Notes under the pieces: model-generated
Seen by the model: the letters and a program-made list of their open reading frames with translations, nothing else
Told to the model about the DNA's origin: nothing
Database searches by the model: none
Source of the DNA: Armatimonas rosea
Lineage (GTDB): Bacteria; Armatimonadota; Armatimonadia; Armatimonadales; Armatimonadaceae
Length of the DNA: 64,000 nt
Assembly (NCBI RefSeq): GCF_014202505.1
Contig: NZ_JACHGW010000005.1
Span: forward strand, 248,001-312,000
Direction of reading: 5' to 3'
Made by a program: the position numbers and the translations under genes
Shown here: positions 17,287 to 26,002 of the stretch, one piece after another
Layout of the letters: each line of letters starts with the position of its first letter
Position numbering within the stretch: the first letter of the stretch is position 1

Positions 17287-18318
17287 AGACGTTATCCTGT
17301 TTCATTGTCCCTCCATGCGTGGTGACGCTGTTCTCAATTGCTGATATTATTTCGGCATGTCGGGATTAACTTATACCAAAGCATGCGCCACCTCGGGAAG
17401 ACTATTGGCCCTCACGGGATTGGAGCCCAGCGAGTTCAGAACTCTACTGCCCTACTTTCAGAGTGCCCTAGAAGCGCACCTAGAGAACGTCACCGTCGAG
17501 GGCAAACAAAGAGAGGGAAAGAGCTTTTCCGTCTACAAAAATGCTCTCCTGCCTACCACGGAGGATAAGTTGCTCTTCGTTCTGACCTTCGTCAAACAGA
17601 ACCTCATTCAGGAGGTCATGGGAGCACTTTTCGATATGTCGCAGCCTAAAGTCAACGACTGGCTACAGCTCCTTGTAGTGGTCCTCAGAGAAGCACTTCG
17701 CCAAAGTGGCGATGCTCCCAGCAGAACCGTACAGGAGCTCAAAGCAAGCGTGGAAGCAGAAAACAGCCCCCTTTTTGTCTGGACGTTACGGAACGTCCCG
17801 TCCCCCGACCAACCGACCAGCAGCGTCAACGCGATCTTTACAGTGGAAAAAAGAAGCGCCACACCCTCAAAAATGCGATCCTAATAGATGAGGACTGCCG
17901 AATTGTGCATCTGAGTGAGACGGTCAAAGGCACGATGGCTGACAAAAAGATCGCTGAGTCGGTGGGCTATGAGTTGCCTGCCGATAGTGCCGTTCTACAG
18001 GATCTTGGTTTTCAAGGATTTGAAGTTGCTGATGTGGAAACCCTGATGCCCCACAAGAAACCTCGTGGGCGTGAACTGACTCCATTTGAGAAAGCTGTCA
18101 ATCGTATCATCAGTCGCTCTCGTGTCTACGTGGAACACGCCATCTCTAGTATCAAGCGGTGTCGAGCCGTTCGTGACTCTCTACGCCTGATTCGTGCCGA
18201 GATGTCGGACATGGTAATGGAGATTGCTTGTGGTTTGCATAACCTGCGTTTGCGGCTTTACCCCTGGCAAAAAGTCCCTATGCCGGGAGAGCCTTGGTGA
18301 ATCAGGATAACGTCTAAT
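17284..18318 (+). mobile_element. IS5-like (possibly ISL2-type) insertion sequence with target duplication
   Basis: The element spans 17287-18315 (1029 bp). Its ends are inverted repeats starting AGACGTTATCCTG that match at 17 of the first 18 positions. It is flanked by AAT at 17284-17286 and 18316-18318 (equivalently TAATA if the repeats are taken to start at GACG). The duplication and clean reconstruction of the disrupted gene show a recent, unrearranged insertion. Transcription of its transposase is opposite to the host gene. Confidence 0.9.
17357..18300 (+). CDS. IS5-family DDE transposase, two frames joined by -1 shift
   Basis: The N-terminal half (17357 onward) carries an HTH region (EDKLLFVLTFVKQNLIQEV and MSQPKVNDWL). 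It continues, after a -1 shift at the CTTTTTG run (17771-17777), into LDVTERPVPRP, SGKKKRHTLKNAI, LQDLGFQGF and VEHAISSIKRCR. The three catalytic acidic residues are the D of LDVTERP, the D of LQDLG and the E of VEHAIS; the first two lie in the second frame. Without shifting, the first frame ends at 17884. The T5 run could be a programmed frameshift site, as in some IS5 groups, or a one-base mutation. Combined length is about 314 residues. Confidence 0.8.
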
Positions 18319-20174
18319 ACATAATCAGCAATATCTCTTAGCTGTTTCGATACCATCCGCAAATTCGATGATCGGTATGTTTCCCAGGGGTTTTCGGGTG
18401 ACGTTCCACTTGTGATGATCTGGAGATTTTCAACGGTTGTCTGCATTAACGCTTTTTCAAACGAACTAATTGTCGGATTCATTAATAAATCGGTGAATCC
18501 AAAGTCATTTGGTGTCTTGAAAACTTGATGTAACTCTGCAGTTCTTGTGTTTGCATCGACTAATACTACTTTTTTACCCGCTTGAGCAAGAGTGATAGCA
18601 AGGTTTGTAATAGTTGTTGTACTGCCTTGTTCTGCCTTTGCTGAAATCACCATGATAGATCGCATATTAGGAGTCACATCATTTAACATATGTAATCCTA
18701 AAAAACGATATGCTTCTGTTGCTAATGCTCGTGGCTTTAATTCCGCGATTCTTGCTAAATCTGCGTAGGACATTGTGCCCTCGGGTTGAGGAATAGTTGC
18801 AAGTATGCGAACAGGATAGGAACGTTCTGCTTCTGAAACACTTTTAATTCGTTTGTCGACACTATCCAAGGCGATAATTAGGGCACAACTACCAAGTAAT
18901 GCACATATTGCGGACAGGCCAATCAGTTTAAATGTACGGCCTGAACTGATATTGACTGGAGGATTAAGACTGTTGACACGCTCTAAAATGACGAGTGGAT
19001 TTTCTCGTTGGGCAACGTCGTGGGCCATTAATGCTGCATTTAAACGGGCTAATATCGCAGCCCTTGACTCCGATTTCGAATTGACTTCATTCGCTAGAGA
19101 ATTTACAGGGTCGCTCAGGTTTTTTGATTCCATTGCACGACTCTCTTCGTTCGTAATTGCTTTTGAAAGCGTTTCTTGCCGTGCTTGTAACTCTAAAATT
19201 CGTGCTTGTGTATCTTTATTATTTTTTTGAATATCTGCTTGCTGAGATACTTTTTCATCGTAAGTAAGAATTGTGCGCTCTAAGTCTTGTGCTGTCTTTA
19301 AACGCTTAATAAGATCATCTCTGGTGATGAGAGACCGCTTGACTTCGGGGTATTCTGCACCATATCGTGCTTGTAGGGAGGCTAAAGTGCCTGTGATACG
19401 GTCGATCTCTGCTGAGATCGCCTTTGAATTTGCTCCCGTAACCGCAGGTCTAGGCGATCGCAACAATGACTCAATCTCAGCTAGACGGCGCTGATTATTG
19501 CTCAAACGCGTTTGACAGACTGCTAGCTCTTGCTGGACTCCATTAATCTCAGCCCGGTAAGTATCGATCTGGGTACGGGCACTTCGTGTTTCGTCATCAG
19601 ATGTCCCTATGACTTTATGTTCTTGTGAGTAATTGCTGTACTTTGTACGCGCCTTTGCAAGCTCAGCATCCGCTTTTCTGAGTTGCTCTTGAAGTATTTT
19701 GACAACGCTATATGTATCTTTGGTATTTAATACGTGGTTATATTCTACAAAGCTTTCAGCAAGGGCATTGGCAAGTAGCTCTGCTTTTTCAGCTTGATTG
19801 GTCGTAACCTGAATTTCGAAAAGGCGCGGTCCTACCACGACAAACTCAACCTGTTTAGGGAGCTCTCCTCCCGTTGGGAGGTTCTCCTGAATCTTCTTAA
19901 AAGCGGGCTCAACTACCTCCCTACTCAGGAGGATTGAGTTGTACATGGAGGTGATTGCTTTGCTGTTGGTAGGATTGACATCATAACCATCATGTCCCTG
20001 CTCTGTACCATTTGCCCGCGAGGCAGTTTGAGGAGCTAGCAATTTTACCGTTGCTTCCCACTTCGATCCCACAAGACGTGTCGCACCGAAGGTCAGAGCG
20101 GTTGTAATCACCACGCTAAATAAGATCAACCACTTACGCCGGTTGAGAATCGCCACCGCTCTCCAAATATCCAT
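18258..20174 (-). pseudogene. 5' part of Wzz/BY-kinase polysaccharide copolymerase, interrupted by IS
   Basis: Starts at the ATG at 20174 (GGAGAA 7 nt upstream). Layout is Wzz domain with a membrane helix at ~15-35, a long coiled-coil region (~170-400), a second helix near 430-450, then a CpsD-like ATPase domain. The native sequence stops at 18316; codons from 18315 to 18258 are read from IS sequence. The P-loop position reads EQGSTTTITNLA near residue 514, where family members have GxGKT/S, so the Walker A lysine is missing. Walker A' (VVLVDANTR) is present. Such proteins set chain length in Wzy-dependent polysaccharide export, so this insertion probably reduces or abolishes capsule or EPS export. 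Confidence 0.85.
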
Positions 20175-20282
20175 GAGTTCTCCAATACCAAAGTGCAGAG
20201 TAAAGAAGACACGTGCAAATTTTAGACACTTATTGGGCGTTTCTCTCAGGAGGGTGAAGGCAGGTACAATCCGGAAAGTGTT

Positions 20283-21320
20283 ATGAGACAACAACGAAAT
20301 TTGAAAGTTTTGGGGATGCCAGACTCTTTCCCGATCGCGGTGTGGCTACAGTCGCCAGAGAACGCACATCGATACCGGGCAGCGGGTATCAATCTCTATG
20401 TAGGTCTGTGGCAGGGGCCAACCGAGGCGCAGCTCGCGGCGTTGAACGCGGCGAAGATGCCGGTGATCTGTGAGCAGAATGCCGTGGGACTGGCCCACAA
20501 AGAGGACCCGATTATCGCGGCTTGGATGCACGGCGACGAGCCCGATAATGCACAGCTAGTGCGCGATCCCGTGACAGGCAAGAAGAGCTGGGGCCCTTGT
20601 GTACCTCCGCAGAAGATCGTCGCTGATTACAAGCGGCTTCGTGCCGCCGACCCGACCCGACCTATCTTGCTTAATCTAGGGCAAGGAGTCGCCAATGATG
20701 CCTGGAAGGGGCGTGGAGCGGGCGCGAAGCTCTCCGACTACGAGACCTATGTCCAAGGGGGGGACATTATCTCGTTTGATGTCTATCCTGCTGCAAATAA
20801 CCTCCCACTGGGGCTCGTCCCAAAAGGCGTAGACCGGCTCGTCGAATGGACAGAGGGAAAGAAGCCTATCTGGAACTGTGTAGAGTGCACGCGCATCGAC
20901 GGTAAGGGGAAAGCCACACCTCGACAGGTACGCAACGAGACCTGGCGGGCGATTATCCATGGCTCGCGGGGCATTATCTACTTTGTGCACCAGTTTCAGC
21001 CCAAGTTCAATGAGCACGCACTCCTCGATGACCCTGAGATGCTAGCCATGGTTACTGCCACGAACAAGCAAATCCGAGAACTTGCTGGGGTTATCAATAA
21101 CCCCCGGGGTAAGCGACGTGTGCAAAATGGTGTTGAGCTACTCACGGTCGAGCACCAGGGGGCGACTTATATCCTTGCTGCTGCCACGGGGGAGAGGACG
21201 GTGACAATCGAGCTGGACCCGTGCGGCAAGCTGGAGGTACTTGGGGAAGGGCGCACGGTCTCCGTGAGGGATACCTTTGCCCCCGACGACGTACACTTGT
21301 ATCGGATGACCGGGCAATGA
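20283..21320 (+). CDS. TIM-barrel glycosidase-like protein of unknown specificity
   Basis: A 345-residue protein without signal peptide. The alternation of strands (PIAVWLQS, INLYVGLW, PVICEQN, IIAAWMHGDEPDN, PILLNLGQG, IISFDVYPAA, PIWNCVECT, IIYFVHQFQP) looks like a (beta/alpha)8 barrel of the kind seen in GH42/GH5-related proteins, followed by a small C-terminal beta domain. HGDEPD and WNCVECT place acidic residues where catalytic Glu/Asp could sit. I cannot name a family. It heads a three-gene run with asparaginase (ATGA overlap) and the repair protein. TACAAT lies 12 nt upstream of the ATG. An in-frame ATG at 20316 is an alternative start. Confidence 0.6.
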   Translation: MRQQRNLKVLGMPDSFPIAVWLQSPENAHRYRAAGINLYVGLWQGPTEAQLAALNAAKMPVICEQNAVGLAHKEDPIIAAWMHGDEPDNAQLVRDPVTGKKSWGPCVPPQKIVADYKRLRAADPTRPILLNLGQGVANDAWKGRGAGAKLSDYETYVQGGDIISFDVYPAANNLPLGLVPKGVDRLVEWTEGKKPIWNCVECTRIDGKGKATPRQVRNETWRAIIHGSRGIIYFVHQFQPKFNEHALLDDPEMLAMVTATNKQIRELAGVINNPRGKRRVQNGVELLTVEHQGATYILAAATGERTVTIELDPCGKLEVLGEGRTVSVRDTFAPDDVHLYRMTGQ

Positions 21321-22369
21321 CCCTCCCTCGTATTGTGGTGATTGGCATGGGGGGCACGATCGGCATGGTGCGTGGGGGCGATGGGGCGCTTCGTCCCGCC
21401 GCATCGGTGGGGGAGCTACTGGACCAGGTGCCCGCCGCTGCACGCTACGCCGAGCTCACGCTCGTACCGCTGGCATCGCTGGACAGCACCAATCTCGCGC
21501 CAAGCCACTGGACCGCGCTGATCGACGTCGTGGCCCAAGTCCAAGAACGATGCGATGGTGTCCTCGTTCTGCACGGCACCGATACCATGGCCTACACTGC
21601 CACAGCGCTCTCGCTTGCCCTGCCGCGTGGTGGGCACCTACCCATTGTCTTCACGGGCTCGCAGCTCCCCCTGAAAAGTGACCACACGGATGCGGCTCGC
21701 AATCTCATTGGTGCTTTGCTCACCCTACGGCTTGCGATTCGTCGCCAGATCGCTGAGGTTATGATTGTCTTTGGGGATCGTGTTCTGCGTGGCAATCGTG
21801 CCATCAAGACCAGCGAGATTCACTTTCCCGCCTTCGACTCACCCGCGTTTCCTCTTTTGGGAGAGGTAACGGCAGCGGGGATTCGGCTCACGGGGCTCCA
21901 CACCGAGCGTACCCTAACTGCGCCTTTTGTCCCAGACACGCGCTTCGACGGGGCGATCTTAACCGTGGACATGACCCCAGGACTGCCGCCCGAGGTGCTG
22001 CGTGCGGTGCTCCACTCAAGGCACTGTCATGGCATTATTCTTCGCTCTCTGGGGACGGGGAATGTTCCCAATGTGGGGCCGCTCTCACTGGTTCCCGTGA
22101 TCCAAGAAGCAACGGACGCCGGCATACCGGTGCTGGTGACGACCAAGTTTGTGGGGGGCTCCACCCGTATGGGCCTCTACGAGCCGGGGCGGGATGCGCT
22201 CGATGCGGGGGCGCTTCCCACGGGAGACCTGACTGATGTTGCGGCTCAGGTCAAGCTCATGGCCGCACTGGGGCGTGGGATCGACGCGCGTGACTTCCTA
22301 CTCACCGATATCGCCGGTGAGCTCACGGTTACGGAGGACATGGAAGATGAGTCCCACGACGTTCTCTGA
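21317..22369 (+). CDS. L-asparaginase (type I/II family)
   Basis: 350 residues from the ATG at 21317, which overlaps the upstream stop (ATGA); a longer reading from 21221 lies inside the previous gene. The protein carries the asparaginase active-site blocks: GMGGTIGMV with the first catalytic Thr, VLHGTDTMAYTA with the second Thr and Asp, and the Lys in PLKSDHTDAARN. The C-terminal VTTKFVGGSTRMGLYEPG is also family-typical. It hydrolyses L-asparagine to aspartate and ammonia. Without a signal peptide it should be cytoplasmic. Confidence 0.92.
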   Translation: MTLPRIVVIGMGGTIGMVRGGDGALRPAASVGELLDQVPAAARYAELTLVPLASLDSTNLAPSHWTALIDVVAQVQERCDGVLVLHGTDTMAYTATALSLALPRGGHLPIVFTGSQLPLKSDHTDAARNLIGALLTLRLAIRRQIAEVMIVFGDRVLRGNRAIKTSEIHFPAFDSPAFPLLGEVTAAGIRLTGLHTERTLTAPFVPDTRFDGAILTVDMTPGLPPEVLRAVLHSRHCHGIILRSLGTGNVPNVGPLSLVPVIQEATDAGIPVLVTTKFVGGSTRMGLYEPGRDALDAGALPTGDLTDVAAQVKLMAALGRGIDARDFLLTDIAGELTVTEDMEDESHDVL

Positions 22370-23024
22370 GGCGGTCCAGGCCGCTCTGGAGCGACACCGT
22401 AGCCCCGAAAAAGCCGCGCCGATGGCGCGCTACATGAAAAATCGCTTCCCGTTTCTGGGGCTCAAGCGCCCGGAGTTTCAGCCGCTCGTCCGGCCGCTGC
22501 TTGTTGCTGCAAAGCCAGTCGCCGACGAAGCCTGGCTCGCCGAGGCCACACGTCTGCTCTGGGCGCTCCCCGAGCGGGAGTACCAGTACACCGCGCTGGA
22601 CCTTCTTGCCCGCTATGAGAAGCGGCTCACTACCCAGAGCCTCCCCCTCCTGCAGGAGCTGATCGTCACCCACTCCTGGTGGGACAGTGTCGATGGGGTG
22701 GTCGGGGCCGCGCTCAGCCCACTCACGCTGCGTCTCTCCGAGCTGCAAGTCTCTATGGATGCCTGGAGCCGCGACGATAACTTCTGGGTGCGCCGGGCGG
22801 CGATCCTGCACCAGCTCAAGCACCACCAAGCCACCGACTCTGAGCGCCTCTTTGCCTACTGCCGCGACAACGCCGCCGACCCGGAGTTCTTCGTCCGAAA
22901 AGCCATCGGCTGGGCGCTTCGCACCTACGCCTACACCGACCCGCTCGCGGTTCGGGCGTTTGTCGAGGCGAATAAAGCACAACTCTCCCGCCTCTCGGTG
23001 CGCGAGGCGCTCAAGCATCTCTGA
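22347..23024 (+). CDS. DNA alkylation repair protein (AlkD-like HEAT repeats)
   Basis: 225 residues from the ATG at 22347, which has GGAGG upstream and overlaps the end of the asparaginase gene by 23 bp. The blocks MARYMKNRFPFLGLKRPEF, LPEREYQYTALDLLARYEKR, WWDSVDGVVG, NFWVRRAAILHQLKH and FFVRKAIGWALRTYA are typical of the AlkC/AlkD superfamily. These all-helical HEAT-like proteins remove alkylated bases from DNA without base flipping. Its link to the two upstream metabolic genes appears to be positional only. No SOS-type operator was noticed. Confidence 0.88.
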   Translation: MSPTTFSEAVQAALERHRSPEKAAPMARYMKNRFPFLGLKRPEFQPLVRPLLVAAKPVADEAWLAEATRLLWALPEREYQYTALDLLARYEKRLTTQSLPLLQELIVTHSWWDSVDGVVGAALSPLTLRLSELQVSMDAWSRDDNFWVRRAAILHQLKHHQATDSERLFAYCRDNAADPEFFVRKAIGWALRTYAYTDPLAVRAFVEANKAQLSRLSVREALKHL

Positions 23025-23056
23025 GATCCCTAGCCCCTCGGACATCCCTCCCCCGG

Positions 23057-23187
23057 CCCCTCCCTTCGCTCTGTTTCCCGCTTCGCGGGGACGAAGGGAG
23101 GGGAGACGAGGAACGAGTGGGGGTGGGTTAGTTAGTCACCTCCTCCCTTCCCCCCGACGAAGTCGGGTTTCAGGGGAAGGGAGGAGG
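23057..23187. repeat. Two nested pyrimidine/purine hairpins between convergent genes
   Basis: The 180-bp gap 23025-23204 holds no gene. The first hairpin has 12-bp arms, CCCCTCCCTTCG (23057-23068) and CGAAGGGAGGGG (23092-23103), with a small inner CCCGC/GCGGG stem. The second has perfect 15-bp arms, CCTCCTCCCTTCCCC (23139-23153) and GGGGAAGGGAGGAGG (23173-23187), with an inner CCGAC/GTCGG stem. They belong to the same family as 576-668. Confidence 0.7.
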
Positions 23188-23204
23188 CAGGGGGGAGGGA
23201 TGTA

Positions 23205-24095
23205 CTACGGTGCCCCAACCTTTAAGTACCCCAGATCGGCGAGCCATTCTTGGAAGCGCACTTGCCACGTGCCAAACGGAATTCCCTTGCGCTCGCTGAT
23301 CGCGCCGCCGTGGCCGCCGTGGCCGTAGATGTGCAGCTCCGCGGGGACCTTGGCATCGAAGAGGAGGTTGTAGTACTCGACCGTCTGCTTGGCGTGGAAG
23401 GCATCGTCGAGGCCCGCGCTGGTGAGAAACGCGGGGCCGGCACCGGCGGGAATCTTGAACTCCATCGGGGCCCAGCCGGCGTAGACCAGCGCGACAAAGT
23501 TGGGGTAGCAGCTCTCCCGCTCGATGGGATCGGTGGCGTCGGGCTTTCCGGTGTCGTTGCGCATGTGGACCAGCGCGGCGAGCGCGCCCCCGGCGGAGAA
23601 GCCCAGAATCCCGACCCGCTTGGTATCGACGCCCCAGGCTTTGGCGTTGGCGCGCACGAGTCGGAAGGCACGCTGGGTGTCTTGGAGCGCCTCGCCCTCG
23701 ACCGTGTACTTGTAGCCGGGGGTGAAGGCCAGCCGGTACTTCAAGACCGCCGCCGCGACCCCGCGCTCATTGAGCCACTTGGCGATCTGCGTGCCTTCGT
23801 TGGGCCAGCCCAGCTCCCGGTGCCCCCCGCCCGGCGCGACAATGATCATCGTCCCCGTGGCCTTCTCCTGCGGCGGCAGAAAGACCTCGATAATCGGGTT
23901 GTGGACATTCTTGATATTGAAGTACTGCCCCGGCTTCGGGTTGGGCGGGGTGAGGATCTCCTTCTCGTTCTGCCCCTGGAGGGTGGGGTGGCCCGGTGGG
24001 TAGAGCGGGAGTACCTGGGACTTGGGCTGTGCCTTGGCCGGAGCCAGGAGCACGAGGGTGGCGAGAGCGAAAAGAAACGCAGCGCTGGTGTTCAT
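23205..24095 (-). CDS. Secreted alpha/beta-hydrolase, acetylxylan esterase/BD-FAE-like
   Basis: 296 residues from the ATG at 24095. A signal peptide (MNTSAAFLFALATLVLLAPA) ends near KAQ. The fold shows IIVAPGGGHRELGW (oxyanion hole), GFSAGG (nucleophile Ser), GLDDAFH (Asp) and HGGHGGAI (His), a complete triad. The family includes secreted esterases that remove acetyl or feruloyl groups from plant polysaccharides. TATAAT lies exactly 6 nt before the ATG, so it is probably a leaderless message. A longer reading to 24197 would bury the signal peptide and is rejected. Confidence 0.86.
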   Translation of the reverse strand: MNTSAAFLFALATLVLLAPAKAQPKSQVLPLYPPGHPTLQGQNEKEILTPPNPKPGQYFNIKNVHNPIIEVFLPPQEKATGTMIIVAPGGGHRELGWPNEGTQIAKWLNERGVAAAVLKYRLAFTPGYKYTVEGEALQDTQRAFRLVRANAKAWGVDTKRVGILGFSAGGALAALVHMRNDTGKPDATDPIERESCYPNFVALVYAGWAPMEFKIPAGAGPAFLTSAGLDDAFHAKQTVEYYNLLFDAKVPAELHIYGHGGHGGAISERKGIPFGTWQVRFQEWLADLGYLKVGAP

Positions 24096-24145
24096 GGGGG
24101 CATTATACTCCTGAAGGGGTGCTCCTGGGCAACGAGGTATGCCCG

Positions 24146-24270
24146 GACAACGAGTGTCCGGGCTTAAAAGGGCGACGACTGCCTTCGCAGCCAACAATTA
24201 CGAAACGCAGCCAACCGAATCTACTGCTCGCGAAGGCGAGCGTCGTCCTCTCAAGCCCAAAGACTTGTTC
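24146..24270. repeat. Cloverleaf-like palindromic repeat, copy 1
   Basis: Imperfect long inverted repeat: the left arm around 24146-24177 contains GTCCGGGCTTAAAAGGGCGACG, and the right arm (24240-24270) reads back as GGGCTTGAGAGGACGACG. Two smaller hairpins lie inside, one with GCTCGCGAAGGCGAGC near 24225-24241. The second copy is at 35345-35447. It fills the gap between the divergent esterase and transporter genes. Confidence 0.65.
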
Positions 24271-24320
24271 TTAGGGCTTCCTCGGGCGATTCGGGCGACT
24301 CAGGTTTGGTGAGAACGTGC

Positions 24321-24335
24321 TATAATTTCCCCGTC
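24321..24335 (+). promoter_or_regulatory. -10 element of the transporter operon
   Basis: A consensus TATAAT (24321-24326) is followed by 9 nt and the ATG at 24336. No ribosome binding site fits in between. Confidence 0.55.
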
Positions 24336-26000
24336 ATGACACCGTCTAATCCTCCTCAATCCTCCACCCTCACCCGGCGTGGGTTCTGTGCACTCAGTCT
24401 CTCCCTTCTCTCGCTGGCGCTGACCGGCTGCCCGTCGAGCAATAGCTCCGGGGGGGGAGCCGGAGGGGGGGGCTCTGTCCCCGGCGTCCTGCGCTACCCG
24501 ATCGCCACGGAGCCCTCGACACTCGATCCGCACCGCGCACAAGATGGCCCGACCATCGACCTGCTCCAGAACGCCCACATGGGCCTGGTGGGCTGGAACG
24601 ACAAGACCGAGGTAACCCCGCTCGCCGCCAAGGAGCTGCCTAAGATCAGCGCCGATGGGAAGGTCTACACGTTTGTGCTGCGCGACGGCCTCAAGTTCCA
24701 CAATGGCCGCGCGGTGACCGCCGATGATGTGAAGTACAGCCTGACCCGCGCCCTCGACCCCAAGCTCGCCTCGCCCGTGGCAGGGAGCTACCTCGACGAT
24801 ATCCAGGGGGCCAAAGAGCTTGCTGCGGGTAAGGCCACCGAGCTCACGGGCGTGAAAGTGATCGACAAGAGCACGGTCGAGATCACGCTGGTCGGCTCCC
24901 GGCCGTACTTTTTGGGCAAGTTCACCTATCCGACCGCCTACATCCTTGCCAAAGAGGAGATCGAGAAAGGCCCGACTCTGCCAAGCGGTGCCAAGACGAT
25001 CGGCTCCGAGAACGCGGCGACTGTCGGCTGTGGGCCCTTCAAGCTGACCAACTACACGCCCCAGAAGTCCGTGACCCTGGAGGCCAACAAGGACTGGGTG
25101 CTCGGGGCGCCCAAGCTCACGAAAGTGGAGCGCCCGATCATCCTCGACACCAAGACCGCCCGCCTCCAGTACGACTCGGGGCTCGTGGACATTATCGCGC
25201 TGGAGAAGGGCGACTACGAGAAGGACAAGTCCGACCCCAAGTACGCCGGTCAGGTGCAGACCTTCAACCGCGCCTCGACCTACTATGTCGGGCTGAATCA
25301 GAAGGCCTACGCCCCGTTCAAGAACGCCAAGGTCCGGCAGGCCTTTGCCCACGCTACCAATAAGGAAGAGATCAAGAAGGGCGTCCTCCTCGATGTCAAT
25401 ACCGCCGCCGAGTGTGTCGTCCCTGAGGGCATGCCCGGCTACGATCCCGCGTTCAAGGGGTACCCCTACGACGAGGCCAAGGCCAAGGCGTTGCTTGCGG
25501 AGGCAGGCTTCCCCGATGGCAAGGGCCTTCCGCCGCTCACCCTCTGCTTCCGCCAGCAGCAGCCGGATATCGTCAAGACCGCCCAGGTTCTCAAGGAGCA
25601 GTGGAGCAAGGTCGGGATTCCGGTGGAGCTGCGCGAGATGGAGTACGCCTCGCTCATCAACGCCATGGACCGCGATGAGGTTGTCTACTTCCACCGCTGG
25701 GGCGCGGACTACCCCGACCCGCAGAACTACCTCTCACTGCTCCTGACCACCACGGGCGCGGAGAACCATGTCGGCTACTCCAACCCGGAGTACGACAAGC
25801 TCTGCGCCGCCGCCGATGTGGAGACCGATCCCAAGAAGCGCCTGGAGATGTACGCCAAGGCCCAGCGCATGGTCGTGGACGATGCCCCGTGGATTCCGGT
25901 CTACTACCAGCGCGACATGGAGCTGATCAAACCCCACGTCACCGGCATCAAAGACGGCCTCCTCGGCCACCTTCCGCTCGTCACGGTTGAGGTCAAATAG
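24336..26000 (+). CDS. ABC transporter substrate-binding lipoprotein, family 5 (dipeptide/oligopeptide type)
   Basis: 554 residues. A twin-arginine-like start (LTRRGFCALSLSLLSLAL) leads into the lipobox LTGC, then a Gly/Ser-rich tether. The mature protein has the SBP_bac_5 pattern: EPSTLDPHRAQD, KVYTFVLRDGLKFHNGRAVTA and DVKYSLTRALDP near the N-terminus, and YYVGLNQKAYAPFKNAKVRQ AFAHAT later. It binds peptides or similar solutes and delivers them to the permeases at 27747-29557. Those permeases are separated from it by two unrelated genes. No ATP-binding subunits (DppD/F) are present in the window. Confidence 0.9.
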   Translation: MTPSNPPQSSTLTRRGFCALSLSLLSLALTGCPSSNSSGGGAGGGGSVPGVLRYPIATEPSTLDPHRAQDGPTIDLLQNAHMGLVGWNDKTEVTPLAAKELPKISADGKVYTFVLRDGLKFHNGRAVTADDVKYSLTRALDPKLASPVAGSYLDDIQGAKELAAGKATELTGVKVIDKSTVEITLVGSRPYFLGKFTYPTAYILAKEEIEKGPTLPSGAKTIGSENAATVGCGPFKLTNYTPQKSVTLEANKDWVLGAPKLTKVERPIILDTKTARLQYDSGLVDIIALEKGDYEKDKSDPKYAGQVQTFNRASTYYVGLNQKAYAPFKNAKVRQAFAHATNKEEIKKGVLLDVNTAAECVVPEGMPGYDPAFKGYPYDEAKAKALLAEAGFPDGKGLPPLTLCFRQQQPDIVKTAQVLKEQWSKVGIPVELREMEYASLINAMDRDEVVYFHRWGADYPDPQNYLSLLLTTTGAENHVGYSNPEYDKLCAAADVETDPKKRLEMYAKAQRMVVDDAPWIPVYYQRDMELIKPHVTGIKDGLLGHLPLVTVEVK

Positions 26001-26002
26001 TC

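Noticed and set aside
17855-17865. The A-run (GGAAAAAAG) as the transposase frameshift site
   Set aside because: Shifting here would leave the first catalytic Asp (LDVTERP) out of the protein; the T5 run at 17772 keeps it.
24300-25694. A 464-codon antisense frame across the substrate-binding protein
   Set aside because: The forward frame has all family-5 motifs, whereas this one has none.
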